DNA of 64,000 nucleotides from Pseudomonas fluorescens (GCF_902497625.1 NZ_CABVGX010000006.1:101012-165011), one strand, 5' to 3'. Positions 27,210 to 37,476 are shown, counted from the stretch's first letter. Program-made: numbers and translations. Notes: generated from the sequence alone by a model not told the origin.

Positions 27210-29126
27210 TCAAATCTTGAATCTGCCCACCAGTGTCTGCAAGTGCGTCCCCAGCCGCGCGAGCTCAATGCTGGAGGCCGCCGTCTCTTCACTGGCAGCT
27301 GAGGTCTGTTCGGACACATCACGCACATTCAGGACGCTACGGTTGATCTCTTCAGCTACCGCGCTCTGCTGTTCGGCCGCTGCCGCAATCTGCTGGTTCA
27401 TCGACTGAATCGCCGACACCGTGCGCGTGATGTTTTCCAATGAGCCGCCGGCGCGACGGGTCAGCTCGACGCTGCTGTCGGTCAGGGTGCGGCTGTTGTC
27501 CATGATGGCCGCCACTTGCTGGGTGCCGGTTTGCAGGCCGACGATGAGTTCTTCGATTTCCTCCGTGGATTTCTGCGTGCGCTGGGCGAGGCTGCGGACT
27601 TCGTCAGCAACCACCGCAAAACCGCGTCCGGCCTCACCGGCCCGGGCGGCTTCAATTGCCGCGTTGAGCGCCAGCAGGTTGGTCTGCTGAGCCACGGATT
27701 TGATCACGTCGAGGACGCTGCCAATCTTGTCGCTCTCGCGTTTAAGATGCCCCATGGCTTCGGTGGAATTACCGACCTCAAGCGCCAGGCGCTCGATTTG
27801 AGCGATGGCTTCACCCACCACCTTGTCACCCTCGCGGGCTTGTTGATCAGCAGCGACAGCCGCTTCGGACGCTTCTTCGGCGTTGCGCGCGACTTCCTGC
27901 ACAGTGGCAGTCATTTCATTCATGGCAGTCGCCACCTGATCGGTCTCGATCTTCTGGCTATTGACCCCTGCACTGGTCTGCTCGGTCACGGCTGACAACT
28001 CTTCGGCAGCGCTGGCGATCTGGGTGACGCCCTCGCCGATCCCGCTGATCAGCACGCGCAGGCCTTGCGTCATGCTCTGGATTGCGCGCTGCAACTGGCC
28101 TAGTTCATCACGGCGTTGCGACGTAAGATTGTGGGTCAAATCACCGGCCGCGATGCGTTCAGCGACCTTGAGCGTCTCATTCAGCGGGGTGACGATCTGG
28201 CGAGTGATGAACCAGGCTGCCAACAGGCTGATCACCAGCGCCAGAGCAGTCGCCAACATCAACATGTTCTTGGCGTGAGCCGCATCGGTATCACGGACGA
28301 CGGTCTGTGAAGTCGTGAGTTTCGTGCTGGCATCGATCAGGATGTCGCCTTGCGCGCTCATGCTTTTGAGGGCGCCCGCAGTAGTGGTCTGCGAGTCGCG
28401 GAACTGGCTGACGGCGGCGCGATAGGTCTTAAACGATTCGCCGGCCTGTTGCAGGTTGGCAGCGTGCTCCTCGGGAAGACTGGTCGCCAGGCTGCTGAAA
28501 GTTTTCAGCGCAGTATCGATGGCGTCCAGGGCCGGTTGTTCAGCGTCAGCCCGGGCGCTATAGGTGTAGCCACGGACCTGGTAGCGCGCTTGCTGCAGCT
28601 GTTTGCTCAGGTCGACGACACTATTGAACTGCGCAATGTTGTCGCCTTGCAGCATCGATTTCTCGATATCCGCGACCTTCGCCACGGCATTATCGGCATT
28701 AGCCCCGAGCTTGCTGCGGGCGTCTTCACGCTGCGCGCCGGCCTGGACCATAGTACCGAACGCACGCTTGTATTCAGTGACTGCAGCCAGTTGCTGGTCG
28801 ATCAGTGCAATGTCGGCGGGTTGTTCGATCAGTGTGCGCGCTGTTTTCAGTCCGCTGTCGAGTTTGCCCAGCAACCCATTCACCGCTTCCGGACCTTGTT
28901 CGCCACGGCGCATTTCATAGGCCTGGCGGGCGATGCGCAGCTCTTTACTGAGGTCATTGAGGCTGGAGATAAAGCCCAATTTGTCCCCGCGATTCATCAC
29001 CTCGCTCAGGCCGGTCCAGCCGGTGAAAGTGATCAATAGCGTCAGCAGCAGCACCAGACCGAAGCCGATCCCCAGTTTGCGATTAACGCTGACGTTTCCC
29101 AGTTTCTCGGCTAGCCATCCGTACAT
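27210..29126 (-). CDS. Methyl-accepting chemotaxis protein with a helical bimodular (HBM-type) sensor
   Basis: A 638-residue chemoreceptor with TM1 at about 18-38, a purely helical periplasmic domain of about 250 residues and TM2 at about 288-308. HAMP and the signalling domain with [18 protein letters not shown] follow. The sensor length and heptad-rich sequence fit the HBM family. The position next to rsmE-tat matches, from memory, P. aeruginosa PA5072 (McpK, alpha-ketoglutarate receptor). An organic-acid ligand is therefore likely but not shown. I start at ATG 29126, which has GGGAG upstream. The ATG at 29150 would add eight residues. A FliA-type promoter lies 44-70 bases upstream. Confidence 0.92.
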   Translation of the reverse strand: MYGWLAEKLGNVSVNRKLGIGFGLVLLLTLLITFTGWTGLSEVMNRGDKLGFISSLNDLSKELRIARQAYEMRRGEQGPEAVNGLLGKLDSGLKTARTLIEQPADIALIDQQLAAVTEYKRAFGTMVQAGAQREDARSKLGANADNAVAKVADIEKSMLQGDNIAQFNSVVDLSKQLQQARYQVRGYTYSARADAEQPALDAIDTALKTFSSLATSLPEEHAANLQQAGESFKTYRAAVSQFRDSQTTTAGALKSMSAQGDILIDASTKLTTSQTVVRDTDAAHAKNMLMLATALALVISLLAAWFITRQIVTPLNETLKVAERIAAGDLTHNLTSQRRDELGQLQRAIQSMTQGLRVLISGIGEGVTQIASAAEELSAVTEQTSAGVNSQKIETDQVATAMNEMTATVQEVARNAEEASEAAVAADQQAREGDKVVGEAIAQIERLALEVGNSTEAMGHLKRESDKIGSVLDVIKSVAQQTNLLALNAAIEAARAGEAGRGFAVVADEVRSLAQRTQKSTEEIEELIVGLQTGTQQVAAIMDNSRTLTDSSVELTRRAGGSLENITRTVSAIQSMNQQIAAAAEQQSAVAEEINRSVLNVRDVSEQTSAASEETAASSIELARLGTHLQTLVGRFKI

Positions 29127-29169
29127 TGCTGCAACTCCCACAGACCACAAGTTGGTGTTTATGGGAGCT

Positions 29170-29196
29170 TTATCGGCCCATAGGCGGGATTCTGTA
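29170..29196 (-). promoter_or_regulatory. FliA (sigma-28) promoter of the HBM chemoreceptor
   Basis: Read on the minus strand: TACA, 15 bases, GCCGATAA. The -10 is an exact match to the consensus TAAA-N15-GCCGATAA, the spacer is exact, and the -35 differs at one base. This puts the receptor in the flagellar regulon. Confidence 0.8.
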
Positions 29197-29230
29197 GAAA
29201 GTACCCGGACTTCACGACGGACGTCATCCT

Positions 29231-29361
29231 GGTAGCAGCTGGCGCAGCCTGCGTCCGGCGGCGCAGCAGTCGTCTAACCCTGAGTGCAATTTCCCTGAAT
29301 CCCTACAGAGTTGGACAAACGGCTGCTGCGCGGTCGGGCGCACGCTGCGCCAGCTGCTACA
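29231..29361. repeat. Palindromic repeat between the chemoreceptor promoter and rsmE
   Basis: GGTAGCAGCTGGCGCAGCCTGCG is mirrored by CGCACGCTGCGCCAGCTGCTACA. Inside, CGGCGCAGCAGTCG pairs loosely with CGGCTGCTGCGCGG. It lies downstream of rsmE and upstream of the chemoreceptor. Confidence 0.7.
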
Positions 29362-29374
29362 GGTACTGAGACGG

Positions 29375-30082
29375 TCAGAAAAGGCGGGCGAGTAACGCCG
29401 TGACGGCGGTTTCCACGCGCAGGATGCGCTCACCCAGTTGCACCGGCTGCAGACCGGATTTGCCCAGCAGGTCGATCTCGTAAGGAATCCAGCCGCCTTC
29501 GGGACCGATGGCGAGGGTCACAGGCTCGTCCAGGCCGCGCGGGCAGGGCGGATAACTGCCAGGATGGCCGACCAACCCGAGCGTGCCCCCAGCAATCGCC
29601 GGCAGACGATCCTCAACGAAGGGTTTGAAGCGCTTTTCGATGACGATTTCCGGCAGGACGCTGTCCCGCGCCTGTTCAAGACCAAGCACCAACTGCTCGC
29701 GAATTGCCTCGGGCTCCAGGAAAGGCGTCTGCCAGAAGCTCTTCTCGACGCGATAGCTGTTCACCAGCACGATGCGCGGCACTCCCATGGCCGCGACCGT
29801 CTGAAACACCCTGCGCAGCATTTTCGGGCGGGGCAGGGCCAGCACCAGGGTCAACGGCAGCTTGGCAGGGGGCGATTGATCAAGCGTAACGCGCAACTCG
29901 GCTTCATCGGCGGCCAGGCGCAGCACTTCAGCCGAGCCCATCAAGCCGCCAATGCGTCCGACGCGCATGTTGTCACCGACTTCGCAGCGATGTACGTCCT
30001 GCATGTGCGTAAACCGCCGATCACGCAGGATCACCCGGTCGGCCGCAATGAAATCGGCCTCTTCGATCAGCAGCAGGTTCAC
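29375..30082 (-). CDS. rsmE: 16S rRNA m3U1498 methyltransferase
   Basis: Methylates N3 of U1498 in 16S rRNA of the 30S subunit, using S-adenosylmethionine. The 235-residue product has the RsmE layout: an N-terminal PUA-like part ([20 protein letters not shown]) and a SPOUT domain. The SPOUT knot contains [37 protein letters not shown] and [17 protein letters not shown]. It overlaps tatC by 4 bases and is the last gene of the leftward tat operon. Confidence 0.95.
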   Translation of the reverse strand: MNLLLIEEADFIAADRVILRDRRFTHMQDVHRCEVGDNMRVGRIGGLMGSAEVLRLAADEAELRVTLDQSPPAKLPLTLVLALPRPKMLRRVFQTVAAMGVPRIVLVNSYRVEKSFWQTPFLEPEAIREQLVLGLEQARDSVLPEIVIEKRFKPFVEDRLPAIAGGTLGLVGHPGSYPPCPRGLDEPVTLAIGPEGGWIPYEIDLLGKSGLQPVQLGERILRVETAVTALLARLF

Positions 30083-30873
30083 GCTTGAGTCGCTGGCGGC
30101 TGGTCGTTGGGATCGTCGACCGGCTGATCGTCAGGATGATCACCGCGTTTGCTGATCAGACTGCTAAACAGGATGCCGATCTCGAACAGCATCCACATCG
30201 GCACTGCCAGCAGCGTCTGCGAGAAGATGTCCGGCGGCGTCAGAATCATGCCGACCACGAAGCAGCCGATGATCACGTAGGGGCGGATCTTCTTCAGGTA
30301 GGCGACATTGACCACGCCGATCCACACCAGCAAGACCACGGCCACCGGAATTTCGAAGGCCACGCCGAAGGCGAAGAAAAGCGTCATGACGAAATCGAGG
30401 TAGCTGGCGATGTCGGTCATCATTTCCACGCCGGCCGGGGTGGCAGCGGCGAAGAACTGGAAGATCAAGGGGAACACCAGGAAATAGGCGAAAGCCATGC
30501 CGGTGTAAAACAGCAGAATGCTGGACACCAGCAGCGGTACCGCAATGCGCTTTTCATGCTTGTAGAGCCCCGGCGCGATGAAGCCCCATATCTGGTGCAG
30601 GATCACCGGGATCGCGAGGAACAGCGAGACCATCATGGTCAGCTTCAACGGCGTGAGGAATGGGGACGACACATCGGTGGCAATCATCGTCGCGCCAGTG
30701 GGCAGGTACTGGCGCAATGGCGTGGAGACGAACGTGTAGATCTGCTGGGTGAAAGCGAACAGCCCGGCGAAGATGATGAAGATCGCCGCTACGCAGCGCA
30801 GCAGTCGGGTACGCAGCTCGGTGAGGTGCGACACCAGCGGCATGTGCTGGTCGTTTTCAGGAAGATCGCTCAT
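30079..30873 (-). CDS. tatC: Sec-independent protein translocase TatC
   Basis: The 264-residue multispanning core of the twin-arginine translocase, which with TatB forms the signal-peptide receptor. It has six helices and the family motifs [16 protein letters not shown] near the N-terminus, [27 protein letters not shown] and [26 protein letters not shown]. It overlaps tatB and rsmE by 4 bases each. The hydrophilic tail rich in Asp and Pro is variable in the family. Confidence 0.97.
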   Translation of the reverse strand: MSDLPENDQHMPLVSHLTELRTRLLRCVAAIFIIFAGLFAFTQQIYTFVSTPLRQYLPTGATMIATDVSSPFLTPLKLTMMVSLFLAIPVILHQIWGFIAPGLYKHEKRIAVPLLVSSILLFYTGMAFAYFLVFPLIFQFFAAATPAGVEMMTDIASYLDFVMTLFFAFGVAFEIPVAVVLLVWIGVVNVAYLKKIRPYVIIGCFVVGMILTPPDIFSQTLLAVPMWMLFEIGILFSSLISKRGDHPDDQPVDDPNDQPPATQA

Positions 30874-31304
30874 GGGGCTCGCGGCGGCAAAGGAGTGTCA
30901 TTAGGCGCCGGGGTAACGGGCGCGATGGAGGGCGCCATCGGCGCGGATTCGACGGCGGTCACTACGGGCGCCGTCGCAGGCGCAGGGTCAACGGCTGGCG
31001 CGTGAATGGTCTGCGGTGCCACGGGCTCGACCGGTGGAACCGGCGTAGGCTCCTGCTGAGTCGGGGTGAAAATCTTCCTCGCTTCCTGCTCCAGCGACAG
31101 AATGTGCTCGTTGTGCAGCTGCCGACGGATCTCGTCGGCACCGATTTCACGCTCAACTTCCTGTTTGATCGCGTTGAAGCTGCGCTTCAGACGACCGACC
31201 CACAAGCCGGCTGTGCGCGCAGCACCCGGCAGACGCTCGGGGCCCAATACCAGCAGGGCGACGAGGCCGACGAGTAGCAGTTCAGAGAAGCTGATACCAA
31301 ACAT
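30870..31304 (-). CDS. tatB: Sec-independent protein translocase TatB
   Basis: A 144-residue protein with an N-terminal membrane helix ([25 protein letters not shown]), the Pro-hinge, an amphipathic helix and a charged coiled region to about residue 75. A Pro/Ala-rich tail follows. The GPERLP motif distinguishes it from TatA. It works with TatC to receive folded, often cofactor-containing, precursors. Confidence 0.96.
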   Translation of the reverse strand: MFGISFSELLLVGLVALLVLGPERLPGAARTAGLWVGRLKRSFNAIKQEVEREIGADEIRRQLHNEHILSLEQEARKIFTPTQQEPTPVPPVEPVAPQTIHAPAVDPAPATAPVVTAVESAPMAPSIAPVTPAPNDTPLPPRAP

Positions 31305-31314
31305 TAGTCAGTGC

Positions 31315-31602
31315 TCACACGTCTTTGCGGGTTGGCTCTTCGACTTTTTGCGCCTGCACGTCGATGGTGTGCGGCGGGTTCACCGGCTGGGCAGCCTGAG
31401 GGTGAACAGGCTGGGCAGGCGGCACCGGCTGCGCCGGGGTCACGGTAGGATCGGCCGGTTTTTCATCATCGTTCATGGCTTTGCGAAAGCCCTTGATCGA
31501 CTCGCCGACGTCAGTACCGAGGTTTTTCAGTTTTTTGGTGCCGAACACCAGCACGACCACAACCAGGATGACGATCCAGTGTTTCCAGTCAAAAATGCCC
31601 AT
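31315..31602 (-). CDS. tatA: Sec-independent protein translocase TatA
   Basis: The 95-residue pore-forming subunit. The N-terminal helix [28 protein letters not shown] contains the FGTKKL hinge typical of TatA, followed by an amphipathic helix and a Pro/Gln-rich tail. I start at ATG 31602. The frame runs back to 31728, but that part overlaps hisE and lacks the family start. The order tatA-tatB-tatC-rsmE on the minus strand forms one operon, perhaps reading through from hisI-hisE. Confidence 0.95.
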   Translation of the reverse strand: MGIFDWKHWIVILVVVVLVFGTKKLKNLGTDVGESIKGFRKAMNDDEKPADPTVTPAQPVPPAQPVHPQAAQPVNPPHTIDVQAQKVEEPTRKDV

Positions 31603-31627
31603 GGTGCTGCTCCTCTCAAATAGTTGT

Positions 31628-31960
31628 TCAGGCGGACGGGCGCGAGGCTTTCTCGGCGTGTCCGGACAGACCGAAGCGACGGTCAAGTTCATCGAGTACA
31701 GCCTGTGGATGCTGGCCCAGTTGGGCAAGCATGACCATGCTGTGGAACCACAAATCGGCGGTCTCGTAGATCACATCGCTGCAGTCGCCGCTGATGGCGG
31801 CGTCCTTGGCGGCAATGATGGTTTCGACCGACTCTTCGCCGACTTTCTCCAGAATCTTGTTCAAGCCCTTGTGATAAAGGCTGGCGACGTACGAACTGTC
31901 AGCGGCGGCGCCCTTGCGCTCTTCCAGCACTTCGGCCAGACGGATCAACGTGTCACTCAT
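31628..31960 (-). CDS. hisE: Phosphoribosyl-ATP diphosphatase
   Basis: The second step of histidine synthesis, hydrolysing phosphoribosyl-ATP to phosphoribosyl-AMP and diphosphate. The 110-residue all-alpha MazG-like protein has the motif [14 protein letters not shown] and [19 protein letters not shown] start at ATG 31960 ([17 protein letters not shown]), which overlaps the hisI stop by 8 bases. Stand-alone HisE and HisI next to the tat genes are usual in pseudomonads. Confidence 0.96.
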   Translation of the reverse strand: MSDTLIRLAEVLEERKGAAADSSYVASLYHKGLNKILEKVGEESVETIIAAKDAAISGDCSDVIYETADLWFHSMVMLAQLGQHPQAVLDELDRRFGLSGHAEKASRPSA

Positions 31961-32357
31961 GGGTGTGTCCTGCGCGGCTGTAGATGGCGTGCGGGTCTTT
32001 GAGCACCGGGTCGACGGTTTTCCAGTCGCCGTTTTCGAAGACACGATAGAAGCAACTCTGGCGGCCGGTGTGGCAGGCAATGTCGCCGATCTGCTCGATC
32101 ATCAGGATGACCACGTCGGCGTCACAATCCAGGCGCATCTCATGCAAGACTTGCACGTGGCCGGACTCCTCGCCCTTGCGCCACAGTTTGCCACGGGAAC
32201 GTGACCAGTAAATGGCGCGATTTTCGTCTGCCGTCAATTGCAGGGCTTCACGATTCATCCACGCCATCATCAGGACGCGCCCGGTCTTGTGATCCTGAGC
32301 GATCGCCGGCACCAGGCCGTCAGCGTCCCACTTGATCTCGTCCAGCCAGTTGGTCAT
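31953..32357 (-). CDS. hisI: Phosphoribosyl-AMP cyclohydrolase
   Basis: The third step of histidine synthesis, opening the adenine ring of phosphoribosyl-AMP. The 134-residue product has the zinc and substrate motifs RDK-type [44 protein letters not shown] and [11 protein letters not shown], with Cys ligands in the last two. I start at ATG 32357 ([11 protein letters not shown]). The ATG at 32381 is less likely because the extra residues are not conserved. Confidence 0.96.
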   Translation of the reverse strand: MTNWLDEIKWDADGLVPAIAQDHKTGRVLMMAWMNREALQLTADENRAIYWSRSRGKLWRKGEESGHVQVLHEMRLDCDADVVILMIEQIGDIACHTGRQSCFYRVFENGDWKTVDPVLKDPHAIYSRAGHTHE

Positions 32358-32380
32358 CTTCAGTTCCTGAAGCAGCGGCA

Positions 32381-32471
32381 AGCTTTAAAGCTTCAAGCTG
32401 CGAGTAAAAAACAATCTGCGTCGTGCGGCCGAAGCGCTTGAGGCTTGAAGCTTATCGCTTGCAGCTCATTC
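32381..32471. repeat. AAGCTT/TGCAAGC low-complexity repeat before hisI
   Basis: AGCGGCAAGCTTTAAAGCTTCAAGCT and GGCTTGAAGCTTATCGCTTGCAGCT are variants of one short oligomer arranged as a loose inverted repeat. The same type of tract occurs at 40965-41042, 43365-43443 and 53398-53480. Confidence 0.65.
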
Positions 32472-32474
32472 TTG

Positions 32475-34079
32475 CTATCGACGCACGACCAGATACAAGC
32501 CCACAGCCATCATGATTGCCGCCGGCCAGTAAGCCAGTTCGTTCAGCGGGCCGCCAATGGCGAGTACGGCACCGCCGGCCAGATGCGCGGTGCCAAGCAG
32601 GCGCAGGAACCAGTCGTCACGGCGTCGATGCCAAGGTGGTGGCGGGTCGTAGGCGTGCGGTTGCGACATGCGTTCGAGCAGGTCACGCGCCATGTTGGCC
32701 AGATGCGGCAATTGCTCGAACTGGCTCTGTACGTTGCCGAGCAAGGCTTTCGGGCTGACTCGCTCGCGCATCCAGCGTTCGAGAAAAGGCTGCGCGGTGT
32801 TCCACAGATCAAGGTCCGGATACAGCTGACGACCCAGGCCTTCAATGTTCAACAGGGTTTTCTGCAACAGCACCAGCTGCGGTTGCACTTCCATGTTGAA
32901 GCGCCGCGCGGTCTGGAACAGGCGCATCAATACCTGGCCGAAGGAAATATCTTTTAACGGTTTTTCGAAGATCGGTTCGCAGACCGTGCGGATCGCTGCT
33001 TCGAATTCGTTGAGTTTGGTCTCTGCAGGCACCCAGCCGGAGTCGATGTGCAGTTGCGCGACGCGCCGGTAATCGCGTTTGAAGAATGCGAACAGGTTGC
33101 GCGCCAGGTAATCCTGGTCTTCCGGCGTCAGGCTGCCGACGATGCCGCAATCAATGGCGATGTACTGCGGGCTCCACGGGTTCACCGTGCTGACGAAGAT
33201 GTTACCGGGGTGCATATCGGCGTGGAAAAAGCTGTCGCGAAACACTTGAGTAAAGAAGATCTCGACGCCGCGCTCGGCGAGCATTTTCATGTCGGTGCGT
33301 TGATCAGCCAGCGTCGCGAGGTCGGTGACCTGGATGCCGTAGATGCGCTCCATCACCAACACTTTCGGTCGGCACCAGTCCCAGTAGACCTGCGGCACGT
33401 ACAGCAGCGGCGAACCTTCGAAGTTGCGCTTCAACTGGCTGGCGTTCGCCGCCTCTCGCAGCAGATCGAGTTCGTCGTAAATGGTTTTTTCGTAGTCCTG
33501 CACCACGTCCACCGGGTGCAGCAAACGCGCGTCGGCGGAAAGCTTTTCGGCAGCCCGGGCAAGTATGAACAACCATGCCAGATCCTGCGCGATGATGGGT
33601 TTCAAGCCAGGGCGAATGACTTTGACCACCACCTCTTCGCCGGTCTTGAGTTGCGCGGCATGCACTTGCGCAACTGAAGCCGAGGCCAGCGGTTCGACAT
33701 CGAAACGGCTGAATACTTCACTGATCTTTTTACCGAGCTGTTCTTCGATCAGCCTGATCGATACCTGCGAATCGAACGGCGGCACGCGGTCCTGCAACAT
33801 CATCAGCTCATCGGCGATGTCTTCGGGGAGCAGGTCGCGGCGCGTGGACAGAATCTGCCCGAACTTGATGAAAATGGGCCCGAGGTCCTGCAAGGCCAGG
33901 CGCAGGCGCGCGCCGCGGCTGAGCTCCAGCGTCTTGCGTGGAAACCAGCGCCACGGCAATGCGTAACGCAGCGCCAGCAGGAACCACGGCAACGGCAACG
34001 CGAACAGCAAGTCGTCGAGGCGGTAGCGGATCACAACGCGCTGAATGCGCAACAAACGGCGGACGGCAAGCAGCTTCAT
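32475..34079 (-). CDS. ubiB: UbiB, ADCK/ABC1 kinase-like ubiquinone biosynthesis protein
   Basis: A 534-residue member of the UbiB atypical kinase family, needed for ubiquinone synthesis, probably by extracting lipid intermediates with ATP hydrolysis. Visible are the KxGQ region ([28 protein letters not shown]), [11 protein letters not shown] (the Ala-rich nucleotide loop), VVVKVIRPG (Lys), [11 protein letters not shown] (catalytic-loop equivalent) and [10 protein letters not shown]. Two C-terminal membrane helices lie near residues 495-530. It overlaps ubiJ by 4 bases. Confidence 0.96.
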   Translation of the reverse strand: MKLLAVRRLLRIQRVVIRYRLDDLLFALPLPWFLLALRYALPWRWFPRKTLELSRGARLRLALQDLGPIFIKFGQILSTRRDLLPEDIADELMMLQDRVPPFDSQVSIRLIEEQLGKKISEVFSRFDVEPLASASVAQVHAAQLKTGEEVVVKVIRPGLKPIIAQDLAWLFILARAAEKLSADARLLHPVDVVQDYEKTIYDELDLLREAANASQLKRNFEGSPLLYVPQVYWDWCRPKVLVMERIYGIQVTDLATLADQRTDMKMLAERGVEIFFTQVFRDSFFHADMHPGNIFVSTVNPWSPQYIAIDCGIVGSLTPEDQDYLARNLFAFFKRDYRRVAQLHIDSGWVPAETKLNEFEAAIRTVCEPIFEKPLKDISFGQVLMRLFQTARRFNMEVQPQLVLLQKTLLNIEGLGRQLYPDLDLWNTAQPFLERWMRERVSPKALLGNVQSQFEQLPHLANMARDLLERMSQPHAYDPPPPWHRRRDDWFLRLLGTAHLAGGAVLAIGGPLNELAYWPAAIMMAVGLYLVVRR

Positions 34080-34699
34080 GCGTTATCGCTTGGGTCGAGG
34101 GATCGGGAAAGGCGCTCGAAACGCGCCTCGAGACGTTCCAGATCGAGTTTGATCTGGTCCAGTTCACTGAAACGGGCTTCGGCTTCGCGCTGGCCCACGA
34201 GGGTGCGCGACTCCTCGGCCAGGTATTCGCCGAGGTTCTGGCCAAGGGCGGTAAAACCCTGCTGATACCAACGCGCGCGGCCGCGCAGGTGACCGCCTAC
34301 CAGAGGCGTGGCGATTGGACCCAGCCAGCGCGAGAGTTCGTACTCCCAGTCCAGTTCGAGGTCCTGAAGAATGGCCGCCAGCTCCAGCAGCACGCCGCTG
34401 TCACCATCGAGTTCGACTTCCGGGCTATGCAGGACGGCGGTCTTGTCTTTGCTCATCGCCAGTTTCAACAGGCTCGAGGCCGGGGCGCGCAATGTGCAAT
34501 CGGCGCCCGACTCCCACTGCGAGGCGAGCATCAGGCCTTCATCGCTCGGCAGAATGAACACATTGAATGCAGGGCTGCGGCATTCGACGGCAATCACTTT
34601 GCCGCTCAAATGCGCCAGACGCGGCAGCGCGGTGCTGTCGAGACGCAGCACGCGGTTTACACCGAGTTCAACGCTGGCGAGCAGCCCGGCCAATAACAT
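34076..34699 (-). CDS. ubiJ: UbiJ, ubiquinone biosynthesis accessory factor (SCP2 domain)
   Basis: A 207-residue protein with an N-terminal SCP2-like lipid-binding domain ([20 protein letters not shown] region, [16 protein letters not shown]) and a C-terminal coiled coil ([26 protein letters not shown]). UbiJ scaffolds the soluble ubiquinone biosynthesis complex with UbiK. Its ATG 34699 shares one base with the ubiE stop (TGATG). The open frame continues upstream to 35050 through ubiE in another frame, but that part is not genuine. Confidence 0.94.
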   Translation of the reverse strand: MLLAGLLASVELGVNRVLRLDSTALPRLAHLSGKVIAVECRSPAFNVFILPSDEGLMLASQWESGADCTLRAPASSLLKLAMSKDKTAVLHSPEVELDGDSGVLLELAAILQDLELDWEYELSRWLGPIATPLVGGHLRGRARWYQQGFTALGQNLGEYLAEESRTLVGQREAEARFSELDQIKLDLERLEARFERLSRSLDPSDNA

Positions 34700-35469
34700 C
34701 AGGGCTTGATGCCGCGGTGCAGGGCGACGATGCCGGCGGTCATGTTGTGATAGGTCACGCGGTCGAAACCGGCCTCGACCATCATTGACTTCAGGGTTTC
34801 CTGATTCGGGTGCATGCGGATCGATTCGGCCAGGTAGCGGTAGCTTTCCGAATCGTTGGTGATCAGCTTGCCCATCAACGGCATGAAGGCGAACGAGTAG
34901 GCGTCGTAGGCTTTGGACATCAGCGCGTTGGTCGGTTTGGAGAACTCCAGCACCAGCAGGCGGCCGCCCGGCTTGAGTACGCGCAGCATGGAACGCAGGG
35001 CGTCTTCCTTGTGCGTCACGTTGCGCAGGCCGAAGGCGATGGTCACACAATCGAAATGGTTGTCCGGGAACGGCAGCTTTTCCGCGTCGGCCTGAACGAA
35101 CTCGACGTTGCCGGCCACCCCCAGGTCAAGCAGACGGTCGCGACCGACCTTGAGCATGGATTCGTTGATGTCGGCGAGCACTACCTGGCCGGTCGGGCCA
35201 ACGAGGTGCGAGAATTTTTTGGTCAGATCGCCCGTGCCGCCGGCGATGTCCAGAATACGATTGCCCGTGCGAACGCCTGACAGTTCAATTGCAAACCGCT
35301 TCCACAGACGGTGCATGCCGCCCGACAGGAGGTCGTTCATCAGGTCGTATTTAGCGGCTACGGAGTGAAACACCTCAGCGACTTTTTCCGCTTTCTGGCT
35401 TTCTGGTACGTTTTTGAAGCCGAAGTGAGTGGTGGGTTCGGCATCGCTGCCTTTGCGCTGATCAGTCAT
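34699..35469 (-). CDS. ubiE: Ubiquinone/menaquinone C-methyltransferase
   Basis: A SAM-dependent C-methyltransferase of the ubiquinone ring. The 256-residue product has motif [24 protein letters not shown], the Asp-containing [18 protein letters not shown] and [16 protein letters not shown]. The C-terminal [19 protein letters not shown] is typical of UbiE. I start at ATG 35469 ([19 protein letters not shown]). The frame extends to 35532, but those residues are not family-like. It heads the ubiE-ubiJ-ubiB operon. Confidence 0.97.
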   Translation of the reverse strand: MTDQRKGSDAEPTTHFGFKNVPESQKAEKVAEVFHSVAAKYDLMNDLLSGGMHRLWKRFAIELSGVRTGNRILDIAGGTGDLTKKFSHLVGPTGQVVLADINESMLKVGRDRLLDLGVAGNVEFVQADAEKLPFPDNHFDCVTIAFGLRNVTHKEDALRSMLRVLKPGGRLLVLEFSKPTNALMSKAYDAYSFAFMPLMGKLITNDSESYRYLAESIRMHPNQETLKSMMVEAGFDRVTYHNMTAGIVALHRGIKP

Positions 35470-35622
35470 ATCGCTGTCACCAAAAGAGAATGCCGGACAT
35501 TCTAATCCCGGTGGCCTGCTTTGTCTTGGCAAGGCTGAAGGTAAGATAGGTAACCACCGGGACGTTTTGCCGCAGTGACGGTCAAGATGCTCAGGAAGTA
35601 TTTATTTAGCAGGAGTCATGCA

Positions 35623-35898
35623 ATGGCCCGTATCAGTGTTGAACGTAACCACGACCTGGGTAAAGAAGCAGCCCGCGAGAAGGCCGACAAGTTGGCGCAG
35701 AAACTGTCCGAGCAATATGGCCTGGAACCGCAGTGGTCCGGTGACACACTCAATCTCAAGCGCTCCGGCGTCAAAGGCGCAGTGCACGTCAGCGATGATT
35801 TGATCCGCGTCGATGTGGAACTGGGCCTGATGATGTCGGCCATGAGCGGCATGATCAAAGCCGAGATCGAGAAAGCCCTCGACAAAGCGTTGGTCTGA
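35623..35898 (+). CDS. Polyhydroxyalkanoic acid system family protein
   Basis: A 91-residue protein of the small family associated with PHA loci (PHA_gran_rgn type). It opens ARISVERNHDLGKEAAREKADKLAQKLSEQYG, then GDTLNLKRSGVKGAVHVSDDLIRVDVELGLMMSAM. The fold resembles a short alpha/beta domain, and its function is unknown. I start at ATG 35623 with AGGAG seven bases upstream. The ATG at 35575 adds a non-conserved segment. It lies just upstream of phaI, separated by a REP palindrome. Confidence 0.88.
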   Translation: MARISVERNHDLGKEAAREKADKLAQKLSEQYGLEPQWSGDTLNLKRSGVKGAVHVSDDLIRVDVELGLMMSAMSGMIKAEIEKALDKALV

Positions 35899-35924
35899 TC
35901 CCCGATTGAAATGCGATCCCCCCT

Positions 35925-36013
35925 GTAGGAGTGAGCCTGCTCGCGATAGCGGCGTATCAGTCACTATTGATGTCGGCTGACACACCGCTATCGCGACAAG
36001 GCTCACTCCTACA
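35925..36013. repeat. REP-type palindrome
   Basis: TGTAGGAGTGAGCCTGCTCGCGATAGCGG pairs with CCGCTATCGCGACAAGGCTCACTCCTACA. It is a near relative of 5081-5161 and separates the small PHA-system gene from the phaI promoter. Confidence 0.85.
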
Positions 36014-36049
36014 ATTGTTTTGCGGTGCACCCACTGTTAATGCCAGTTG

Positions 36050-36067
36050 TTAGGGTGCCGTTTCTAA
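36050..36067. promoter_or_regulatory. Probable PhaD operator upstream of phaI
   Basis: TTAGGGTGCCGTTTCTAA has TTAG/CTAA ends in inverted orientation. It matches the site before phaC1 at 42942-42959 (minus strand TTAGGGCGCATTTTCTAA) at 15 of 18 positions. It lies 77 bases before the phaI ATG. PhaD of P. putida is known to activate the phaC1 and phaI promoters. Confidence 0.7.
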
Positions 36068-36143
36068 TTATTCCCCCTACTTTGTGCCTGAGCCCGACAC
36101 TTTCACGGGCAGTTCCTCAATCCTTCTGCGCGTGAGGTGCACC

Positions 36144-36566
36144 ATGGCCAAAGTTATTTTGAAGAAAAAAATCGACGCATCGACCACTGCTCGAAGCGAG
36201 GTCAAATCCTATGCCCGCAAGATCTGGCTGGCAGGCCTGGGCGCTTACACCAAGGTCGGCCAAGAGGGCAGCGAGTACTTTCAGGAGTTGATCAAGGCGG
36301 GTCAAACTGTTGAAAAGGAAGGCAAAAAAGTACTGGCTGAGAAACTTGAAGCCGCCAACACCGAGATCGACGACGCGAAGGGTGAAGTGAGTACTTTCAA
36401 AGGCAAGGTCGAAGTTCAACTCGACAAAGTCGAAAAGGCTTTTGACTCGCGTGTTGCAAGTGCCTTGAATCGTATCGGCATTCCGTCTAAACATGACGTG
36501 GAGACACTCTCTGCTAAGCTCGATGAACTGACGGCATTGCTCGAACGCGTCGCGCGTAAATCTTAA
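36144..36566 (+). CDS. phaI: Phasin PhaI
   Basis: A 140-residue granule-associated protein that coats medium-chain-length PHA inclusions. The phasin core includes ARKIWLAGLGAYTKVGQEGSEYFQELIKAG and a C-terminal coiled segment with ALNRIGIPSKHDVETLSAKLDELTALLERV. I start at ATG 36144 with GAGG upstream. It lies 10 bases before phaF, with which it shares the phasin core and forms an operon. Confidence 0.95.
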   Translation: MAKVILKKKIDASTTARSEVKSYARKIWLAGLGAYTKVGQEGSEYFQELIKAGQTVEKEGKKVLAEKLEAANTEIDDAKGEVSTFKGKVEVQLDKVEKAFDSRVASALNRIGIPSKHDVETLSAKLDELTALLERVARKS

Positions 36567-36576
36567 GGAGAACGGG

Positions 36577-37476
36577 ATGGCTGGTAAAAAGAACACCGAT
36601 AAAGAAGGCAGCTCGTGGATTGGGAAAGTCGAAGACTACTCCCGCAAAATCTGGCTGGCTGGTTTAGGCGTGTACTCGAAGATCGACACTGACGGCAGCA
36701 AGCTCTTCGACACATTGGTTAAGGACGGCGAGAAGGCCGAGAAGCTGGCCAAGAACGCAGTCGGCGATAAAGTCGATTCCGCTAAAGATTCTGCAACTTC
36801 GGCCAAGTCGCGCATGAGTGGCGTGAAAGATCGCGCAATGGGCAAGTGGGATGAGCTGGAAGGCGCATTTGACAAGCGTTTGAACAGTGCCATCTCGCGT
36901 CTTGGCGTTCCCAGTCGCAATGAGGTCAAGGCCCTGCACAGCAAGGTTGATACCCTGACCCGGCAGATCGAAAAACTCACCGGCGCCAAGGTCGCGCCAG
37001 TAACAGCGAAAACCGCTGCTGCCAAACCTGCAACCAAGGCGGCCGCCAAGCCGTTGGCCAAGGCTGTCGCCAAACCGGTTGCCAAGACTGCCGCGAAAGC
37101 AGCCTCCGCAGCGAAGACTGCGACCAAGACAGTTGCTTCCAAAACCGCTGCGGCGAAACCGGCAACCAAGTCCGCCGCTAAATCGGTCGCAGCGAAAGCA
37201 GCGCCCAAGCCAGCGACGAAAGCAGCTGCCAAACCTGCAGCCGCCAAGCCTGCTGCAAAAACTGCAGCGGCGAAACCGGCGAGCAAGCCGGCAGCAAAAC
37301 CTGCCGCAGCGAAGAAGACAGCGGTGAAAAAACCAGCAGCGCCGAAAGCTGCAGCAGCAAAACCAGCTGCCTCGGCCAATTCGGCCAGCACCAACTCAGC
37401 TGCTGCGCCGACCCCAGCTGCAAGCCCGACTGCGAACTCGGCATCGACTCCGTCGACGCCAACCAGTCAATCCTGA
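36577..37476 (+). CDS. phaF: Phasin PhaF with histone H1-like tail
   Basis: A 299-residue bifunctional phasin. Residues 1 to about 135 form the granule-binding phasin domain, with KIWLAGLGVYSKIDTDGSKLFDTLVKDG close to PhaI. Residues about 140-299 are an Ala/Lys/Pro-rich tail of repeated AAKPA-type units, basic at first and ending in Ser/Ala/Thr. The tail binds DNA non-specifically and links granules to the nucleoid for even partitioning. Internal repetition makes the length prone to vary between strains. It is followed by a strong terminator. Confidence 0.95.
   Translation: MAGKKNTDKEGSSWIGKVEDYSRKIWLAGLGVYSKIDTDGSKLFDTLVKDGEKAEKLAKNAVGDKVDSAKDSATSAKSRMSGVKDRAMGKWDELEGAFDKRLNSAISRLGVPSRNEVKALHSKVDTLTRQIEKLTGAKVAPVTAKTAAAKPATKAAAKPLAKAVAKPVAKTAAKAASAAKTATKTVASKTAAAKPATKSAAKSVAAKAAPKPATKAAAKPAAAKPAAKTAAAKPASKPAAKPAAAKKTAVKKPAAPKAAAAKPAASANSASTNSAAAPTPAASPTANSASTPSTPTSQS

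Noticed and set aside
34076..35050. Long version of ubiJ (324 codons)
   Set aside because: The first 117 codons overlap ubiE in another frame and show no SCP2 similarity. ATG 34699 at the ubiE stop is the normal start.
36963..37476. Alanine/lysine repeats of phaF as a possible foreign or broken segment
   Set aside because: Such histone H1-like tails are the normal C-terminus of PhaF, and the frame is uninterrupted.
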